Shown here one piece after another: positions 1-11,850 of a stretch of DNA of 64,000 nt. The stretch is from Serendipita indica DSM 11827 (taxonomy: Eukaryota > Basidiomycota > Agaricomycetes > Sebacinales > Serendipitaceae), in NCBI GenBank assembly GCA_910890315.1, contig CAJVGD010000042.1:1116001-1180000 (forward strand). Reading direction: 5' to 3'. The position numbers were made by a program, and so were the translations under genes. How positions within the stretch are numbered: position 1 is the first letter of the stretch; each line of letters begins with the position of its first letter. Under the pieces are notes generated by a model. That model did not search any database. It had not been told where the DNA came from and saw nothing but the letters and a program-made list of their open reading frames with translations.

Positions 1-2095
1 AGTGGTCGTCGAGAGCCAATGGACCAAAGTCCTGTTCTCGTCCTTCGACATTCATTCTTCGTTGTCGAAGCTCTTCTTGATCAACACCCTGGAACTCCTG
101 GCGCTGCTCAGCACTCGCGCTCGGTGGAAGTGTCACTTGTCCCTTTCTTGGGGGTATCAATCCTGGTGGTGCAGGAGGTGGGGTATGAAGGCTCAATGGG
201 GCTGCGTGAGGTGGCAAGGGAGGGAGAGGAGGCTCGTCGGTGTATCCTTGGCCATGACCGTGTTCAGGCATCCGACTCGAACCGTTTGAAATAGCCGTAT
301 ATGCACCGTAGGCTGCGGTCGAGGCAGCCTCGGACTGATTGTAAGGAAGCCCGCTTGATGCTCCTGAATCCATACGTGGTCGAGATGCGGCTACAGAAGC
401 ACCACTCCTTGGGAGTCCAGGAGCTGCACCGCTGAACAGAGATGCACCGTCTACATGATGACCCGGTCCAAAGTATTCGGTATTTCGCTGGGACTGGTCG
501 AATGGAGCTCGGCTAGGGGGGTATAATGGAGTGGGATTTGCACTGGAGCTATCGAGAGGATTGTAGCCGCCTTGCATATACTGGCTTGGAGGAATATAAC
601 GTCCCGCGCCTTGGTTGAACCCGCTGTTGTCGTAGGTATATGGCTGGGGGAACGCAGCAGTCATGTCAGGTTCGTCTTCCTCAGCTTGACTCTTCTTTCG
701 ACGGCGATACATCATCAATGCAAAGCTGAGCATTGCTAGAAGGGCGAGAGTGCCTGCGACGATTGCAACAATACCTCCCGTGCCCAGTCTGCAAACATAG
801 CCGTCAGCGACGCTAGAGAGTTTGCGAATGTCGACACTTACCCCTTCCTTTCTGGGTTGACAGGCTGCGTATTAGTCGGCTCAGATGTAGGAGTATCCGA
901 GGTGGTTGTGCTCGTCGATGTCTCCGTGCTCGTTGTAGAGGTTGTTGTGACGACCGGAGGTTGGAGCTTAGAGAAGACCGCATAGTCGATGGTGAGTGCA
1001 TCACCCGTCGTTGCTGGCGCGTTGGCGATCCGGATAGTGTGTACCCCATCCACGAGATTAGTGACATGGTACAATATCTGCTGTACGTGTCTGTCATTCG
1101 CCTTTGCGGTAAAGTTTGTTGCAGCAGCTCCATCGAGCGAAACAGTGTACGGCCCCTGGGATGGGCCCACCAAGCCAAAGACTGTTGCGGCCGAGCCATT
1201 GAAGGTATATGTGACGAACGCCGTTGCACTGACGGTGGTACTGGGGTTTGTGTTGTCAGTAAAAGCGGCCAAAAATGTTGGTGTTTGAACTCACCGGCCA
1301 GAGGAGCCGTGATAGTCATTTGAAGCATCTGGGTTCCACGCGGTCGAAATGGGACCATATTCAAATGCCGTATTATCGTCTTCGACGGTTGTATCCTGGA
1401 AAACATCTCCGTCGTTTCCGAGCTGCTCTTGCCAAACAATCTTCGGAAGGCGACAAAAGTCAGCTGCCTTGGCTACGGAGAAACCTGTCGGCAACTCACA
1501 TAGTCCAGGTCGAGATTTGCAAAGGTAGATGAGTTCCGCGTGTTCGTCAGGACTACTTCGTGAGGTCCCGGCGTGAGATCGGTGGCCGCAAAGAGCACCT
1601 GTTTATACAGATCGACTCCGAAGCCCTAGTTCACATGGGTCAGCCCCGTGGGTTAGCAACGCAGGTTTGGCAAGCCTTACATCGCGTTGGACAGTATTCC
1701 CGTCGAGTGTGACGTTGTACAATCCCTATCGTCCGATGAGCAATCCCTCGCTCCACAGCCGCAGCGCCAAGCACGTACATGGTTCGAACGAAGGGCACCG
1801 TAAAGCCTGTAGAAAGGATGAGATGTTAAAATGTTTATAATAATAAAGTGGTGGCTAACCAGACGGCTGTTCCGACGAAGCTGAACGTAGCATTCTCTCC
1901 TGCCCTACTGCACATCATGTAGCTCCCGAGAAAGTATCTTCAAAGCGTCTTAGCAATACGATCTTGCCTCCATTTGCCATCACAAACGTACTCTGTCCAT
2001 TTTACATCCGTCTTTTGGCCAGCGGCCCAATTCGCAGAGTAGCGGATCAACGGCGAGGAGTCGTCTATCGTCTGGTTGACCTGATAGATCGGCAT
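1..2095 (-). CDS. Single-pass membrane protein with extracellular beta-type domains (partial)
   Basis: Spliced gene that runs off the left edge, so the C-terminus is missing. The first in-frame ATG (2095) opens with an N-glycosylation-type stretch (NQTIDDSSP) followed by short exons carrying two similar domains (FSFVGTAVW; then VTYTFNGSAATVFGLVG about 1210-1250). These resemble the galactose-binding-like modules of Agaricomycete surface proteins. A Ser/Thr-rich stalk (about 850-960) leads to one hydrophobic helix (about 710-790; GGIVAIVAGTLALLAML), a basic stop-transfer YRRRKK, and a long Pro/Ser/Gly-rich cytoplasmic tail. I see no signal peptide in the first exon, so either the helix acts as a signal anchor or a 5' exon was missed. 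The family is common in Agaricomycetes and its function is unknown; a cell-surface sensor or adhesion role is inference only. Confidence 0.6.
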
Positions 2096-2250
2096 TTTGT
2101 AGAAATTGGAGCTTCCAGACAATCAGAGACCGTAGCGTTCGTGATAATATACAGTGTTGGGCGGGTCCAAGAACCTGAGATTGCGGCCGGCCGGTGGGAA
2201 GCAACTCCGGGCTGATGCTAAGAGCGACCACGTTCCAGCCTCAACCTTGG

Positions 2251-4257
2251 TTACATCTGAGCGATAAAATATGACTGCATCTCTTCTTCGACATAGCTCA
2301 GCAAAGGCTGCCGTCCATCCTGCAAGCCACCCGAGTAGACCGCTTCAATCTCTGCCTTTTGGCCGCGTTCGAGCATGAATCGGAGCTCGTTCCTGGTGCT
2401 GATTTAAGGATGTCCTACACACGGAACAAGACAGGGACTCACTTCCAAAGCTGCGGCATCACTCGGTCCTCTCGTCTGAGTAAACTCTCGAGCTACAGAT
2501 AGCTGTTAGCAATTATATCGCCCTTGATTGATTGGATCACCTTCTTCCTGTCTCGTTGATTGAGCCCGAGCATGTCTCCCGCAGCGACGCCGCGCCTTTC
2601 CACCGTCAGCCTCAGCGCGGCAAACAGCCGCGGGACCCACCGTTCTAGTTCGGTCAGCATTACTCCAATCCAAACCACTCTCTCTGCTGTCAACCCGTCG
2701 TTTTGATGGCGCATGCTTATGCTGCCAAACGCATATACCGACAGGATCTCAATACCATGCGGATCAGCATCCACCAAGGCAAAGATAGGAACCCTGGGAA
2801 GTCAGTTGAGATGGCGTTGTCAACACGACTGATGAAGTGATACGTTTCAGGAAGTCCGCTGCTGAGTTTGTGGAGCAATTGTCGTGATGCGATGTCGGGA
2901 TAGCCCTTGCCCTTTCAATGGTAAGCGAACGTCAGCGACACGAGAATCCGTTCACACCGTCAAGATGATCCCCGGTTTTCGAAGCGCATTGATGCGAGTA
3001 AACTCGGCTTGGCAGAGAGTTTGGAAAATGGCCTGCCTCGTCAGACACCATTTCGGCATGCTTGGCTCAGCGAACCTCTTTCTCCACAACTAGAACCCAC
3101 CCTATATCTTCTTCAACGACAAGTTCCTCAACGTCCTCCCCGGCGGGAGTAAGAGTTGCCTAGAAGGTAAGCAAGACAATGCGCATGAAAACGCACCCCA
3201 ACCTGGTCATCATTCCCTTGTATAACTGTGCCGTTGACGAGCCGAATGGAGAGGACAGATCCACAAAAGATTCCTTTGCTCGATGCTCGCTTGCCAAATC
3301 CAGTGACTGTAAACAAAACTGGCCGTACATACCACTAACAAAGCGCTTCTCTCGACTCCAAAGGTTGCTGCTAGATCGTCGACAGCCTCCGAATTGTCAG
3401 AAATCCGTTGATGGCGAGGGCGCAGACCATATACATCATCAACCACTTTCTGCCTCTTGAACAGCTCTACATCACGGTAGTATATATCTCTACTCTAGTT
3501 TAGAACACGCCCAAAACGCAAGACTACCAATTGCCTTTTGGTAAGTGGGTGGTCCGTCAATAAAGCCTCGTATATGTAAGTTGCGACTGCACATATTACC
3601 ACTGTCATAGGATTCAATACATGAGACTTGGATGGTGATCTCTGTACCTATTCCTCGCAATGACGCATCCCAGCGAGAGCGAGGAAATGAGACTTTTCGA
3701 GTTCGAGCATCTCTTCAAGAATTGAATGCACAAGAACTTTATGAGACCGATATTACCCATTCAATACGCCTTGGTTGCGCCGGTCTACTAATTCGATGAC
3801 GATCCGGTCAAGCTTGCCCTCAGCGCAGTTTGCAATTTGCTTGACAGTAGCAAGAATTAGATCCTGTATATTTTGAAGCAGTATAGTCCTGAAATCATTG
3901 AGCTTGCTTTTGTGACAGGTGCATAGATGACTTCTCGTCTAATTCTTCTTCAGGCTCTGACCCAAATTCAAGAGCTTCTGGATCTGTAACCTCGTCTTCT
4001 TGTGTGAGATCTATGATATCCGTTGTCGGAGTGTATTCAGGTAGGACATCAAGCCCTTCGCCCTCATCTTGCCACGCGTTTTCGTCAACTTGTTGATCAA
4101 ACTCCAGGATATCCGAGGGTTCTTGTTCTGAATTTGAGTCCATGAACTCGAGAAACGCGTCGCTGTCCGCATCATCTCTGAAGCCTTCGAACATCGGACT
4201 GGACGAGAGCTCTTCGAGAAGTCCCTCCTCGTATTCATCTTCCGACGCGTCTATCAT
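2251..4257 (-). CDS. spo11: Meiotic recombination protein SPO11 (topoisomerase VI A-like)
   Basis: Makes the meiotic double-strand breaks by a covalent tyrosyl-DNA transfer. Joining short exons gives the full family pattern: an N-terminal helical exon about 3775-3906, then VSFPRSRW, the catalytic motif RDIYYRD (Tyr pair at 3477-3482), VDDLAATFGVER, and a TOPRIM domain with its acidic residues (VVEKE; VDADPHG with Asp-x-Asp at 2763-2771). The C-terminus has ELRFMLERGQKAEIEAVY and ends at a TAA (2251-2253). All key residues are present, so it looks functional. The first exon (3962-4257) encodes about 98 very acidic residues that I join to the core by a 55-nt intron (3907-3961) which keeps frame; its donor is weak, so this N-terminus is less certain than the core. 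It lies head to head with the gene at 4330, 72 bp away. Confidence 0.88.
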
Positions 4258-4329
4258 GTCTGGACTGTACGCAAAGGTGCCCTGTATGGTAAAGTCGTAT
4301 AAAGCAAGGTTCAACCTTGAATCCCTTCC

Positions 4330-5673
4330 ATGCCCAGGCTTTTAGCACGGCTGGCCGTGTTTCTCAAGGCAGATGCTGCTGGAAAAGTCAAATATCGCCA
4401 AAGGACTGTGAAACCGGTTCGAAAGCCCGTCGTCAACAAGACGCGTCCGGTTGTCATACCAAATCTATCTAGAACACAGTCTTTTCTCCTAGACCCAAAT
4501 CCAATCCTCAACAAGGACGATTTTCAGACACCTGAAACGCCTCCCCCTCTTCTCCCATGGCCACAATCACGCAAGGAGTTGCCAAAGAATGCAAGGCTGA
4601 TGAGTTCAATTGAAGTCGAGGCCATGGCGAGTCCATATGGTATATTTCTCACTCTTTCAAATCTCTTCTCTGATTATTTGGTAGCTCGCATGCTCAGCGC
4701 TCCTCAAAGAACATGTCTCTTTACAAGAGCAATCTTACCGACAGGTAAGAGAACCCCAGCGCTGGCTTTACATGACTCACTAGTCATAGATCTACTTATA
4801 CGGTTTGGTGGAGCAACGGATCCTTCGACTGGGACTCGGTATCTCCTGCCGAACAACATCGAACACCCTAAATTCGCCGCACGAATTCCTGGGAAAAACT
4901 TCTGGGTTTCGTGCTGGAAAGACGTTGTGCGGCAGATGATAGAAACCAGTTAGTTGTTGCAGGGCCATTCGTTCACGAATGCTTACCACCCGTCAGAGAA
5001 GCATGCAATGATCAGTCCAAACCTTCAAAGTCACCCACTCTTACTGGAGCAAGTAGAATCCATGTTACAGCAAAGAATAGTTCAAGAGCTCGAGCTACTT
5101 CGAGACCGTCTACGGCCCTCTAAGCAACTTCTGGTCGACGTACACGAATGTACAATTCGCAGGATTACAGAAGAAGAAAGGAGTCTAATCTACCAAGATG
5201 GAGGAGTCTCGATACCCGGCGGCCAAGCGATTCTCGAATTCGGAGAGACCAAGCCTGAACAGGTCAACGACGATGCGACTCCCTCTCGTATGATATTGGA
5301 CACCTCTACCACCTCCCCGCGTCACGTTCCTCTTTATTTTGTGTCATCATTCATGCCGAGCGACTCCTTGGACCGGGCGCATCAACTTGTTCACTCCATT
5401 CTAAAGACAGAGGCAAATGCGATCAGGAAGTCCGAGAAAGGGACAGAACCCACCATATCAGCCTCAAATGTCATTGATTCCACCTCACCGGCCATGTACC
5501 TTGTTAGGTCTACAGCCGCTTCGCTGCTTCGAGCTGATACGGTACCACTCTGCATTTCGCTCTGGCGAATGAATCTTTGGGCTGGGCAAGGGTGGGCTGA
5601 CGGGCTCTGGGGTAGATGGGAGCAAAAGTCTGGAGATTCGGTACCGGAATTTCTTGGCACAAACGATTCATGA
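4330..5673 (+). CDS. Unknown protein, perhaps mitochondrial, with an in-frame TAG
   Basis: I do not recognise the family. The start (MPRLLARLAVFLK) is basic and amphipathic, like a mitochondrial presequence, followed by a basic Pro/Val-rich stretch, a conserved-looking segment (DLLIRFGGATDPSTGTRY) and a helical C-terminal part rich in Glu, Leu and Arg. Two 45-nt introns are likely (4640-4684 and 4745-4789). After them the frame meets a TAG at 4951-4953 and then continues as good coding sequence (LLQGHSFTNAYHPSEKHAM) to 5673. Either a third intron of 48 nt (4906-4953) removes it, or the stop is real and the gene is broken, or it is read through. All three candidate introns are multiples of three, so the unspliced frame is also continuous except at the TAG. 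Confidence 0.6.
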
Positions 5674-5710
5674 CAACTCTATTCCGTCTATAATCGAGAC
5701 ATAAATAGTC

Positions 5711-8700
5711 CTAATCACTATCTGTATCCTCTGGTTTGGGACCGCCAAAGGTAAGCCAATGCAATTGCCTCGCTTTGCGACGATCCGCTTGCGCTTTCAG
5801 CTGATTGCGCGTCAGCTTCTTCTTCTTCTTTACGATTCCAGTACCACTGGCAGGAGTTGCGACGCCGGATGCTGGCTTAGACCCTTCGTCCCCACTCGCT
5901 GCGGGCGTGCCTTGTGCAGATGCTGCAGGTGTTTGACCTCGAGATGCTGCGGCGGGAGTGTTGAACCCAGAGTTCCACTTGCCGGGCTTGTCAAGGAACG
6001 CGTCGTCAACGATGGCCACTTTGCCTTTGTGGGTCAACCTTCCCGCGTCAATATTCCAGATCTCTGGGCCTGTGTGGAAATTAGCTCTGAAAGGACACGA
6101 CAAAGCCTTGCTACGTACACAGGGCGCCGACAAATTCTTCGTTGTGGGAGATGATCACGACGGCACCGGCCCAATCACGGATAGCAACAGCAAGTCCTCC
6201 AAGAGCTTCACGATCCAGGAAGTTACTGCAATACGCGCTTAGCCTAGCCAGATAGCGCATGATGTGAGGCACTCACGTTGGCTCGTCCAGCACGACAATC
6301 TGTGGATTATTCCACAGAGCAGCGGCAATGACGACTTTAACCTTCTGGCCACCACTCAGCCACCCATCTCGTTGTACTGCGCGATATCGCCATCCAGCCC
6401 AACGTCTTCCAAGACCTTTCTGACGGCAAGGAGAGTAGTCTCGCGGGAACCTGCACCCTCTCTTGATGCTTCGAGATCATCAAACTGCTGAACGATCTTT
6501 GTAAACCCTTTCTCGAGCAATTCTTCGCGTGGTAGCCATGTATTGAATTTGTGATCCAAACCCCTCCACTTTATCTCGTATCGGAGCGACTTCTTAAGCT
6601 TTTGACGCCCCATGATGAACTAGTAGCCCGATTAAGACATCAGCCAAAAAATTATGGGACACTTTGCTTACCTCGATCTTGCGCTTCTCGCCATTTTTCC
6701 CTACAAAGTCTTGATCAAGGACCTTCTTCTCTTCCTCGGTCAAGACGCGAGTGCTCTTCTCGAGAACCTCCCCTAGAATGCTTGTCAAGGCTGGCGAATA
6801 TGAAGAAGTCATTTACACACTATCGTGTCCGTCTTGGAAACGCCATTGACTGCGGCAACACGTCAGTCTCTTTTCAATATCAGACTACTCACTCACATGT
6901 ATTGGATCGCAGTCTTCTCCAGATGTCGATCTGTGCGTAATTAGCCCCACGCTGGGATCTTTACACGATTGACTGACCTATGTGATGCGTAGCATGTTGT
7001 GAGACATAACCTACTCTCAGGGAGGGATGTTTGTAAACAGTGCCTTCCTGAGGGGTGGTCTCGCCCTAAGAACCATTAGATTACTGGTGTGCTTAACCTG
7101 CGCAAATACTGACAGTAAGAAGCTTGATCAGGGTACTCTTTCCTATTGTAAAAGTGAGCGAAAGAGCCATATAAAAGATCCTACTTACCAGCCCCGTTTG
7201 GCCCAATGATTCCCACTCGACTACAGCGCATTAGCTAGCGTTCATACCCCATCCTAGCTTACCTCGAAAGCGAGAGAGCACAGCTAACGTCAATCAAGCT
7301 CGGCTTGTCACGTCCCGGATACGTAAACGTGCAGTTTGTCATCTTCATGATGGCTCTTGTATTACTTCGCACACCCATCAACGATCCAGGAGGTGGGAAA
7401 GCAAACTTGATGCTCGTTGCGGCCAACGTATAGTAGGACTTCGCTTCAGGGTGGATCTCGACGAATTTGGAGAGATTGCCTGGATAATAGACGAGCTTCT
7501 TCGTCTCGTAGTGGATAATATCTGTTGTAATATTGTCCAAGAATCCCGAGTCATGGCTGACAATTAGACATGTGACATTGGCTTGAGCTTTGAGCCAGTC
7601 TTCCAACCACCGAACAGATGCTCGATCCAACTAGAAAGGTCAGTCCGTTATGCCGTAATATGCACGGTTTACGCACATGGTTCGTCGGTTCGTCGAGAAG
7701 CAACAAGTCTGCCTTGTAAAGCATGGCCCTTGCCAGTTCAAGCTAATTCTTTCATCAAAACAGGTTCAGCTGATATCTCATCACGTACCTTCATCTTCCA
7801 TCCTCCTGAAAGGCTTCCAACGGGCTGCACTTGTCTTGCATCATCAAAACCAACATCACGAAGCTGTTGAGCAATGTCCGCTCGTGATGTGGACTGAAGC
7901 TGTTTGTCTGCGCCCCTTCAACAAGAGGCTATTGAGTAATATAAGACTTACCACTGGCGATGAAGTCAATGATAGGAAGCGATGCATCCTCTCCTTGCAG
8001 CGCATGTTCGACCATTACCGCCCTCAGCACTTCCTGAGGTGGAAAGTTTTCTACTTTGCCGTCTCTTATCGCACGTAAAAGTGTGCTCTTGCCACTTCCA
8101 TTGGGAGCAAGAATACCATATCGGCGACCACGGATAAGTCTAAGTGTGGTGTGCGAAAGGAGCAGTAATGCTCCATATGCGAGTGAGAATAGCGTCTCAC
8201 AGAGCAGTTCTCCTTCTTCCGAGTTGCCATTGACCTTTGGAGCAAATTGAGCCTTGTAGAGTGCATAAAAATGTTCTCGAATCCGTTCAGACGTCTCAGA
8301 GCCATCCTTGTCTTCACTGGCACCGTACACTGAGAGCCAGTGAGAGAGGTATGATCCTACACTTCGCTTCCACGCCGCAGTGTTGTCGTAGGTTTTGTCA
8401 TAGACCAAATCGGCGACTAAACTGGCTGAAAATTCGAGACATGTGGCGAAGGATGGATGAAAAGCTTGAGGTGGATCCATGCTGATGAAGAGTTGTGGAG
8501 GACAAAAGGTAAAATCTCTCGCAGAGCAGATTCTGCTTCTGCTCGTAAGTCTCGTGGAGGAGGAGGAACAGCACCCGACGACGCGCCGGCCTTGAGCAGA
8601 GTGGCATGCGCTGTCGCTGCGAATGCACGCACTTCGGGGAACGAAGCACCCTTCATAATCTTGTCTACACCATCCACTAGTCCGGACAGATACCTGGCGG

Positions 8701-9737
8701 CGACCTTTGGATCACGAACGAGTTTGACGAGGTTGTCAATGACCACGACCGTTCGTCTCTGAACCTCCATACTCCTATCGTTTAATGCGCGAGTGAGAAG
8801 CGGCACAAGAACTGCTAGCGCTGGTGCCGTAACTTCTGCGACAAACGTGGTGTTACTGAGTGCCTTGATGCAAGCTGCGACGGTCTGTGGATCGGCCATG
8901 CATTTAACCAGCGCAGGAACGTGTGGAAGAAGATCTGGATTGGGTAATGTGGCACAAAGTGCGGTGCCACACTTGATAGCAGCGGAAGACACCTCTGCCT
9001 TGGTATCATGCATGGCCAATTCGATATGAGGAAGGGTCGTGCCTAGCTCCTCGCCCACTTGTTCTTTATTCTGATTGGCAAGTGTCTTGATCGCGTCTAG
9101 GACACCAACTTTGGACTTCCATTGTTTGGTCTGTTTGAGCGAAACTTCTAGGTTGCGGAGAACAGGGCTCAGTGCCTCTGGAGGAAAGATCTTGAGGATT
9201 GCTTTGACAGCCGCTGTTGCGGCCTCGCGCACAACGTCTCCCTTATCCATGTAGAGATCGAAGAGAGTTGGCAAAGAGGGAATGAGTAATGGGCCGACTG
9301 GTGTTCCAAGGATCGTAGCGAGGGACTGGAAGCCCATTGCCCCGGATTCACGCTCGTATCCGGACTTTTTGTTCATACAGAACGCTTGAAGGGTTTGTAG
9401 GATTTTTGCATCCCTGTGCACACGTTGGTCAGTTTTTCTCCAGATAAAGAAGGGAGATTGCATCGAGCATGATTAAAAAGACGGGAAAGAGACTTTACAG
9501 TGAAGTCTATTGCAGATGGCCGCGAGAATGTCTCATGCCACAGGCACTTTGCCCGAGGACGATAACTGGCACAGGGGAACAATGCAAGGTCACTCACTCA
9601 AGTAAAGTATATCCGAGCGTCTTTACCTCTTGTGCAAGTGCATTTGCGGCGCTTTTTGCATCAGGCGCGGTGGGTGCTGTTCGCAAGGCCTCTAAAAGTG
9701 GCGGGATGGTCGTCGTACTTGGGACTAGATTAGACAT
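5711..9737 (-). CDS. tef3: Translation elongation factor 3 (eEF3, ABC-F ATPase)
   Basis: Fungus-specific ribosomal ATPase that frees deacyl-tRNA from the E site and helps eEF1A delivery. Domains in order: HEAT repeats (about 8500-9413), a helical linker, ABC1 with Walker [13 protein letters not shown] (about 8090-8125) and Walker [11 protein letters not shown] (about 7685-7710), ABC2 with Walker A GPNGAGKST split by an intron (about 7150-7210), a chromodomain inserted in ABC2 (about 6500-6620), signature SGGQKVKVV with VVLDEPT (about 6275-6355), and a lysine-rich tail ([10 protein letters not shown]) ending in acidic DTDSD. The start [10 protein letters not shown] (9735-9737) is joined to the HEAT region by a 184-nt first intron (9414-9597), much longer than the 45-60 nt introns elsewhere. 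Full length by domain content. It shares a 446-bp intergenic region with the dioxygenase gene at 10184. Confidence 0.95.
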
Positions 9738-10183
9738 TTGATAATTTATCTCCGTTTTTTACTCGAGGCCTTTATCAAGTCGGACCGGAAGGGCGAACGC
9801 GGCTGCGGCCAGGTTTGTAGCCTTAGCTTGTCCCCAGCCTCTTTGGAATGGACTTCTAAAGCGTGCAAAAAACTTGGTTGAAAGGATGTTATTATCAGGT
9901 CCTCGTGCAAATTCAAGTTTCTGCCAGCGGCGTTACAGTCGAGCTGACGCTCCCGTCCTTATGTCAGCTTACAACGATACCTTGCCCGGCGTTAAAGACC
10001 ATGTCAGTTATCGTGTAACCTGGTAATCATGCTGACTCTCGCTGACAATCATCAGAGGCTACAACTGTTTTGCCGGGAGCGCCTTTTAAACCCGACCGAC
10101 TCTTTCGTTAGAACCGTACAATCCACCATCTAGCCAAAATTCGATTCTTTAGCATTGCAACAACGGGACTCTTGCGTTCCACA
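9738..10183. promoter_or_regulatory. Divergent intergenic region, eEF3 / dioxygenase
   Basis: 446 bp without a convincing ORF between the start codons of eEF3 (leftward) and the DODA-like gene (rightward). It must hold both promoters if the start codons are right. I see no clear TATA box or repeated operator-like motif. Confidence 0.5.
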
Positions 10184-11386
10184 ATGTGCGAAGCCCTCCC
10201 AACGACTCGTCCGCAGTGGCTGCAGGCATTGCGCGACCTGCCCGCCACACCAAACAAAATTCCCGCCTTCTTCTTTGCTCATGGTTCGCCAATGCTCGCT
10301 TGGCCAACGGCAATCGCGCCTCGAGCAGGAGCCTTTGCCAGTGTCCATAAACAGATGGGTCCTGAGGGACCTTTGGCTCAATTCCTACATGATTTTGGAC
10401 CCGCCCTCATTGAGAAGTACAATCCAAGAGCTATTGTCGTCTTCTCGGCTCACTGGGAAAGTCCTCGCAATCAAATACTAGGCAAGAACGCCAGCTATTG
10501 TCGGCTGAGATTTACTTCTAACAGTTATACATCAGTCACAGATTACGGAGAACAGAATCCTCTTTTATTTGACTACTACGGTTTTCCAGAAGAGGTATGC
10601 AACTTCTCCTGTGTAACTGGAGGGATTTATAATCTATCAGCTCTATGATCTCAAATTTGAATCCAAAGGAGATAGCAGCGTGACAGGAGAAGTCCTTGCT
10701 GCATTACAAAAGGTAAGCTCTACCTATTCAGACTTTATTGGTACTCACTCGTCCCAGGCAGGAATACCATCGCGTGCGACACCAGTGACTGAAGCTCGCG
10801 GAGCTGACGGACGTGGGTTTGATGGACCGGGACTCGACCACGGAGTTTTCGTGCCCTTTGGGATCATGTTCGGCGAGAAACTCCAAATTCCGCTGGTACA
10901 AGTCTCCATCGACGGAACGCTTGACCCAGCCAGGGAATGGGCCTTGGGTAAGGCTATCGCGTCATTACGGTAAGAGTGTTTGCGTCCCAGACTAGACAAA
11001 GGCTAACTCGAATCAAATAGCTCGCAGCAGATTCTTGTACTTTCTGGTGGTCTCACCTACCACAATCTCCGCAGTATGACTGCATTCGTCGAGGGCGCAG
11101 CCAATTCAGCTCAGAAAGAATTTCATCAAGCAATTTTGACCGCCTTACAAATCGAAGATGTGAGTCTTGATTACATATTTAAAAAAACAACGCCTAACCC
11201 GTTCGTCAGCTTGAGAAGCGGCAAAAGGCCATGTACGACCTCACAAGGCATCCTGGATTCCGACCGAGCCACCCAAGAGAAGACCATTTCGTTCCTCTCT
11301 ACGTAGCCGCTGGAGCAGGTGAAGAAGGGGATGTTAAAATCCTCTCTGCTACGTATGGAACAATCACGGCAGCTTTCGGTGTATAG
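10184..11386 (+). CDS. DODA-type (LigB-like) extradiol aromatic ring-opening dioxygenase
   Basis: Class III extradiol dioxygenase, related to plant 4,5-DOPA dioxygenase and to bacterial LigB/YgiD; the family opens catechol rings with a metal held by His and Glu. Motifs in order: IPAFFFAHGSP with the first metal His, AIVVFSAHWES with the second His, NPLLFDYYGFP, GLDHGVFVPFGIMF, ILVLSGGLTYHNL, and REDHFVPLYVAAGAG near the end. Four small introns (about 10594-10639, 10712-10757, 10971-11020 and 11160-11209) restore the frame. The first ATG is at 10184 (MCEALPTTRPQW). The substrate cannot be told from sequence: L-DOPA or another catechol is possible. No pigment or catechol genes sit nearby. Confidence 0.85.
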
Positions 11387-11850
11387 TCATTAAATAGTGT
11401 ACGGTATAAACGGTATATTGACTACATAAGCAATCAGACTATGGACACATTTTGGTCGCGGAAAGGACAGTGGCGGTATACGGAGTAGGAACCGAGTGTA
11501 ACGAACGGTGTGAATATGGACACAAAAACCAAGAGAAATTTCGAAGCTTCATACAGTCGAGTTGAGTTTCTGTATGGAGCAAGTATGGATAAGGAGACAA
11601 TTTGGTGAAAAAGGCTACACGAGCGAGGATCGCGCAGTACCATTTTGGTACGTCAAGATACGGGAACGAAAACAGATTCGGGCATTCTTGTTGTTGGATA
11701 CAGTCGAGATTCTTCAGTCGGGAGAAAATGGAGTGATTGGGCGTTGACGACGACGTTGGTTTGCAAGGGACGAGTTGGATATGTAAAAGGAGTGTGTTCC
11801 GTTGTCTTGCAGTGGGTAGAGTCGAATACGCCATTCGTTATTAGGCGTTT
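11387..11850. other. Gene-free interval between converging genes
   Basis: 464 bp between the stop codons of the dioxygenase (+) and the PKA gene (-). It should contain both 3' untranslated regions. ORFs here are short and match no family; I see no repeat or RNA gene. Confidence 0.5.
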
